DNA of 64,000 nt, taken from Thiolinea disciformis DSM 14473 (GTDB lineage Bacteria; Pseudomonadota; Gammaproteobacteria; Thiotrichales; Thiotrichaceae). Below the pieces are notes generated by a model. It was not told the DNA's origin, did not search any database, and saw only the letters and a program-made list of their open reading frames with translations. The stretch spans positions 1 to 64,000 of the forward strand of contig NZ_AQVE01000014.1 in the NCBI RefSeq assembly GCF_000371925.1, read 5' to 3'. Position numbers and translations under genes: made by a program. Below, piece after piece: positions 60,890-64,000 of the stretch (position 1 is the first letter of the stretch; the number at the start of each line of letters is the position of its first letter).

Positions 60890-63721
60890 TTAGCCGGTGT
60901 TACGCATGCCTGCCGCTATAGCATTGATAGTACGCAACAAAGCCTCTAGCCAAGGCGATTCTTGTCCTGCTGCTAAGGCGCTTCGATGACGGCGCAATAA
61001 GGACGTTTGAATATGGTTGAGTGGGTCAAGATAAGGATAGCGCCGTTTAAGGGAGTATTGCAGCAAAGGCGTATCTTCCATTAATTCCTTATGACCACTA
61101 ATGTGCAAAATTTCCTTCACCGTCAATAAATATTCGGTGCGAATCATGTCGTAGATGTGACGACTATTGTCGGCATCGTGTGCCAAGTGCGAATATTCGC
61201 GTGCAATATCCATATCGGCTTTATTCAAAGCCATCTGCGTATTGCTGATTAAGGCACGAAACGAAGGCCATTCGCGATACATGGCCTTGAGTTGTTCTGC
61301 ACCATCGCTGTGTTTGTTTTGATACTCACTCAAGGCGGTTCCTATGCCATACCAAGCGGGCAGGGTATGACGCGATTGCGCCCAGCCAAATACCCAAGGA
61401 ATCGCACGAATCGAGTATTTACTGCGAATCGTTTGCTTACGATGGGCGGGACGCGAACCAATATTGAGCTGGCTAATTTCTTGAACGGGCGTGGCCTCAT
61501 AAAAATAGTCCATTAAACCCGGTGTGTCATCGGTTAAGGCGCGATAACTACGCTCACCGCTTGCAGCTAATTCACTCATGGCTTGCATGAACGCAGCGCT
61601 AAATTCGGGGCGCGGCTTGACTAAATCGACGCTGGCCTTTAATAAGCCCGTTGCACCTACGCCTAATTCATAAACGGCTGTTTCAAGATTGCTGTATTTG
61701 GCAGCTAAGACTTCACCTTGTTCGGTAATTTTGATTTGACCTTGAACGGTGTGTGGGGGTTGGGCAATGATCGCTTCGTGGGTAGGACCACCTCCACGGC
61801 CTACTGTACCGCCACGCCCATGAAATAAGCGGCAGACAATGCCATGCTGCTTGGTTAAGCCAATGACTTCTTTTTGTGCGTTATACAAATTCCAGTTGGA
61901 AGCTAAAATGCCGCCATCTTTACTGGAATCCGAATAGCCCAGCATAACTTCTTGCAAATCACCCGAAGCTTTTAATAAAGCACGATAAGCTTCATTATTA
62001 AGTACAGTACCCAGTACTGCGCTAATGCGTTTTAGGTCATCAATCGTTTCAAATAAAGGTGATACTCGCACATAGCAATACAGGCTGTGATCCGCGTTAT
62101 AGCCTACTAATCCGGCGAGTTTGGCAAGGAATAAGACTTCCAGTAAGTGGCTAGCATGATGAGTCATAGAGATGACATAAGTGCCAAAAATACCGGTATC
62201 AGATTCCACACGCATTTCGCTAATGGTGTCGAATACTTCCATCACTTCAATAGAACGCGCGCTTAGCTTGGGGCGGTGTGGCATGGGCAAGCGATTACGC
62301 ATGAGTAAATCGCTTAATAATGCAAGGCGTTGTTCTTCAGAAAGTTCCAAGTAGTCAGGACATAAATCGGTAATCTTGAGTGCTTCTGCAACGGTTTCAC
62401 TATGAATGGTGGATTCTTGGCGAATATCTAATTGATACAAGCCAAAGCCGCAAGTTTCCACTAAACGGATTAAATCTTTCAAATCGCGCCCCGCAATGGG
62501 AGCATCATGGTGGCTACGCAACGAGCGATCAATTAAGCGTAACTCTTCCAAAAATACGCTAGCACTGTTATACGCATCCCAAGGTAAAACTGCATAATCT
62601 GTTTTGAGACGGGTTTTAACGGTGGAGAGCGTCTGCTGTAATTTGTGGCGCATTAAGCTTAATAAGCGCCGATAAGGTTCTTCTGAGAAAGTGACGGTTT
62701 TGTTCGCGAAGAGGTGGCTACCAAGACGCTCATTCTCGGTATTCAAATAGGCCATAAATTCAGCGCTAGGCTGGATGAATTGCAGCGAATGCGAGAGCAT
62801 ATTGCGCAGATTTTCCACGCGCTTTAGGTATTCAGTGAGCGCTTGCTCCATGCCTAAGCGAATGGCTTTGCGCGTGATGGCGGCGGTAACAAACGGATTG
62901 CCATCGCGATCACCCCCAATCCATGAGCCAATACGCAGAAAGCTCGGTATACTAATGCGGTCTTGGGGATAAGCATACCGCACGGCACGTTCGAAATAGC
63001 GATACAGCATGGGAATCGCTTCAAACAAACTTTCTTGGAAATAATAAAGCCCATAGCGTACTTCATCTTCCACGGTAGGTTTGCGGATCCGCACCTCATT
63101 CGTGCGCCATAGCATTTGAATATGCCCTTTTAACTGGCGCAGCAATGAGGCATGTTCATCATCACCTAAGCCGGGCGATTCCAATTCATCAATTGCCAAG
63201 AAAATATGTCGGTGTAAATCCATCAAGGTGCGGCGGCGCGCTTCCGTAGGATGTGCTGTAAAGACGGGAATATAACGCAGTTGATTCATCAAATATTGCA
63301 TTTGCTCGGCGGTAATGCCCGAGTCACGCAATTCAACCACAGCGCGCCGTGCTGAGCCTTTCCACAACAAAGGATCGCCGTGGGCAAAGCGATTACGCCT
63401 TTCGCGGTGCTGAAAATCTTCTTCGGCAATATTGGTGAGAATATAAAACGCATTGAAGGCACGGATCACTTTTTCTAGCTGATCTACACTTAAAGCTAAG
63501 ATAAAGTCCATTAATTCCTGCCTTAGGTTTGGATCATCTTGTTGGCGCAGGGAGATATAGCCACGGCGTAGTTTTTCAACAGCCTGATACAGTTCTTCAC
63601 CTTCTAATTCGCGTAATACAGAGCCTAGTAAATCGCCAAGGCGACGTACTTTATCTTGTAATACATTCAAATTTTCCAAAGGGGGCGGTGTCGAGGGAGT
63701 GGATGTAGGCGTCATCGTCAT
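60890..63721 (-). CDS. ppc: Phosphoenolpyruvate carboxylase
   Basis: A 943-residue PEP carboxylase that makes oxaloacetate from PEP and bicarbonate. The catalytic His region is FTAHPTEARRRTLM (near 155), the second signature is VMLGYSDSSKDGGILASNW (near 595) and the third is FHGRGGTVGRGGGPTHEA (near 640). The C-terminus ends with MRNTG. The enzyme is full length. The first methionine at 63721 or the next at 63715 may start it. With pyc at 23206, the window encodes both main anaplerotic carboxylases. Confidence 0.97.
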   Translation of the reverse strand: MTMTPTSTPSTPPPLENLNVLQDKVRRLGDLLGSVLRELEGEELYQAVEKLRRGYISLRQQDDPNLRQELMDFILALSVDQLEKVIRAFNAFYILTNIAEEDFQHRERRNRFAHGDPLLWKGSARRAVVELRDSGITAEQMQYLMNQLRYIPVFTAHPTEARRRTLMDLHRHIFLAIDELESPGLGDDEHASLLRQLKGHIQMLWRTNEVRIRKPTVEDEVRYGLYYFQESLFEAIPMLYRYFERAVRYAYPQDRISIPSFLRIGSWIGGDRDGNPFVTAAITRKAIRLGMEQALTEYLKRVENLRNMLSHSLQFIQPSAEFMAYLNTENERLGSHLFANKTVTFSEEPYRRLLSLMRHKLQQTLSTVKTRLKTDYAVLPWDAYNSASVFLEELRLIDRSLRSHHDAPIAGRDLKDLIRLVETCGFGLYQLDIRQESTIHSETVAEALKITDLCPDYLELSEEQRLALLSDLLMRNRLPMPHRPKLSARSIEVMEVFDTISEMRVESDTGIFGTYVISMTHHASHLLEVLFLAKLAGLVGYNADHSLYCYVRVSPLFETIDDLKRISAVLGTVLNNEAYRALLKASGDLQEVMLGYSDSSKDGGILASNWNLYNAQKEVIGLTKQHGIVCRLFHGRGGTVGRGGGPTHEAIIAQPPHTVQGQIKITEQGEVLAAKYSNLETAVYELGVGATGLLKASVDLVKPRPEFSAAFMQAMSELAASGERSYRALTDDTPGLMDYFYEATPVQEISQLNIGSRPAHRKQTIRSKYSIRAIPWVFGWAQSRHTLPAWYGIGTALSEYQNKHSDGAEQLKAMYREWPSFRALISNTQMALNKADMDIAREYSHLAHDADNSRHIYDMIRTEYLLTVKEILHISGHKELMEDTPLLQYSLKRRYPYLDPLNHIQTSLLRRHRSALAAGQESPWLEALLRTINAIAAGMRNTG

Positions 63722-63857
63722 AGTATTTGCTCATGGTGGTTTGTGAACAATCAAGCACGCAGCAAAAATTATGCCGCAAGTTTTTCGCGAAACCTATAGC
63801 TGAGTGATAACTTCCAAGACGGGTAAGAAAAAGTACCGCAAAAAAACCAAAAAATTT

Positions 63858-63920
63858 TTGTGCAAAGCAACAAAATTAGTTGACAGGCGGTGTGAATTTT
63901 ATTATTGTGCACTGCAACAA
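63858..63920 (+). promoter_or_regulatory. Promoter with two TGC-N3-GCA operators (PhaR-like)
   Basis: TTGTGC-AAA-GCAACAA (63858-63873) and TTGTGC-ACT-GCAACAA (63905-63920) differ at two of 16 positions and sit 47 bases apart. The sites bracket a sigma70 -35 TTGACA (63880-63885) and overlap the -10 TATTGT (63903-63908, 17-base spacer). The central TGC-N3-GCA resembles the TGC-rich sites bound by PhaR, the repressor of phasin genes. Binding is inferred. The 260 bases between ppc and the gene start hold no other gene. Confidence 0.6.
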
Positions 63921-63981
63921 AGAACAAGAACGAATGCACTAACCAGTAACTTCATATTAATTTTTTAGTAGGATTGAAATC

Positions 63982-64000
63982 ATGACTAACGCTGTAGTTG
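63982..64000 (+). CDS. Start of a gene cut by the window edge (possible phasin)
   Basis: ATG 63982 behind AGGATTGAAATC opens MTNAVV before the sequence ends. Six residues are not enough to name a family. The upstream double operator hints at a phasin or other polyhydroxyalkanoate granule protein. Confidence 0.35.

Noticed and set aside
1-64000. tRNA genes, rRNA genes and CRISPR arrays
   Set aside because: Reading all gaps showed no cloverleaf arms with a T-loop GTTCGA-type core, no rRNA stretches and no regularly spaced direct repeats.

Overview
The window reads as chromosome of a Gram-negative gammaproteobacterium. Supporting genes are waaA (Kdo transferase), recC, rppH, erpA, hemJ, clpB with a heat-shock promoter, a bactofilin, PEP carboxylase and a soluble NAD-type formate dehydrogenase. 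The sulfur/formate redox genes, both anaplerotic carboxylases and moderate GC would fit a filamentous sulfur oxidiser of the Thiotrichales (Thiothrix-like), but that placement is inference only. No tRNA, rRNA or CRISPR array was seen. Genes are dense on both strands, and the accessory or decayed parts sit mainly at 1-4000, 31500-32350 and 50700-54100.

Layout. 1-2720: IS1-type InsA fragment, relic of an antitoxin, a cytochrome P450, and a FitA/FitB toxin-antitoxin pair whose antitoxin frame carries a nonsense codon. 2787-4924: DUF2789 protein, a frameshifted short-chain dehydrogenase and its divergent LysR regulator. 5108-11189: formate dehydrogenase operon fdsG-fdsB-fdsA-fdhD plus a DUF6176 protein. 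11372-14944: secreted surface protein, then a divergent GST/LysR pair. 15066-16759: membrane pair DUF2157/GDYXXLXY. 19414-16756 (minus): membrane protein, waaA, lipoprotein cytochrome c and ferredoxin. 19603-22780: four-gene surface-glycan cluster. 23206-26646: single-chain pyruvate carboxylase. 27430-30191: arsenic island (arsI, arsC, acr3, arsN2, convergent arsR, with an operator). 30463: AMP nucleosidase. 31499-32099: lipoprotein, a truncated gene and a second IS1 scar.

37044-32357 (minus) is the clearest regulatory module. A PAS/AAA+/Fis sigma54 activator is followed by two back-to-back 22-bp palindromes, a consensus IHF site and a -24/-12 promoter, then a GntP permease and a family I CoA-transferase. 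This looks like a self-contained system for uptake and CoA activation of a short-chain organic acid. After it come a lipoprotein, a DMT exporter, an aldehyde dehydrogenase, clpB (sigma32 promoter), a membrane protein, and a metY/hydrolase operon.

46796-50590 encodes a Tat-exported molybdopterin oxidoreductase with its Fe-S and cytochrome b subunits. 50724-52462 is an AAA-ATPase-like/PD-(D/E)XK protein whose 3' end now runs into a third IS1 scar. 52518-54047 is an unusual EF-hand/peptidoglycan-binding/Cys-His protein. The rest is housekeeping: recC, HAD phosphatase, rppH, hemJ, a TlpA-like thioredoxin, bactofilin, erpA and ppc. The window closes at a gene start whose promoter carries two TGC-N3-GCA operator-like sites of the type bound by the polyhydroxyalkanoate regulator PhaR, so a phasin gene may begin at 63982.
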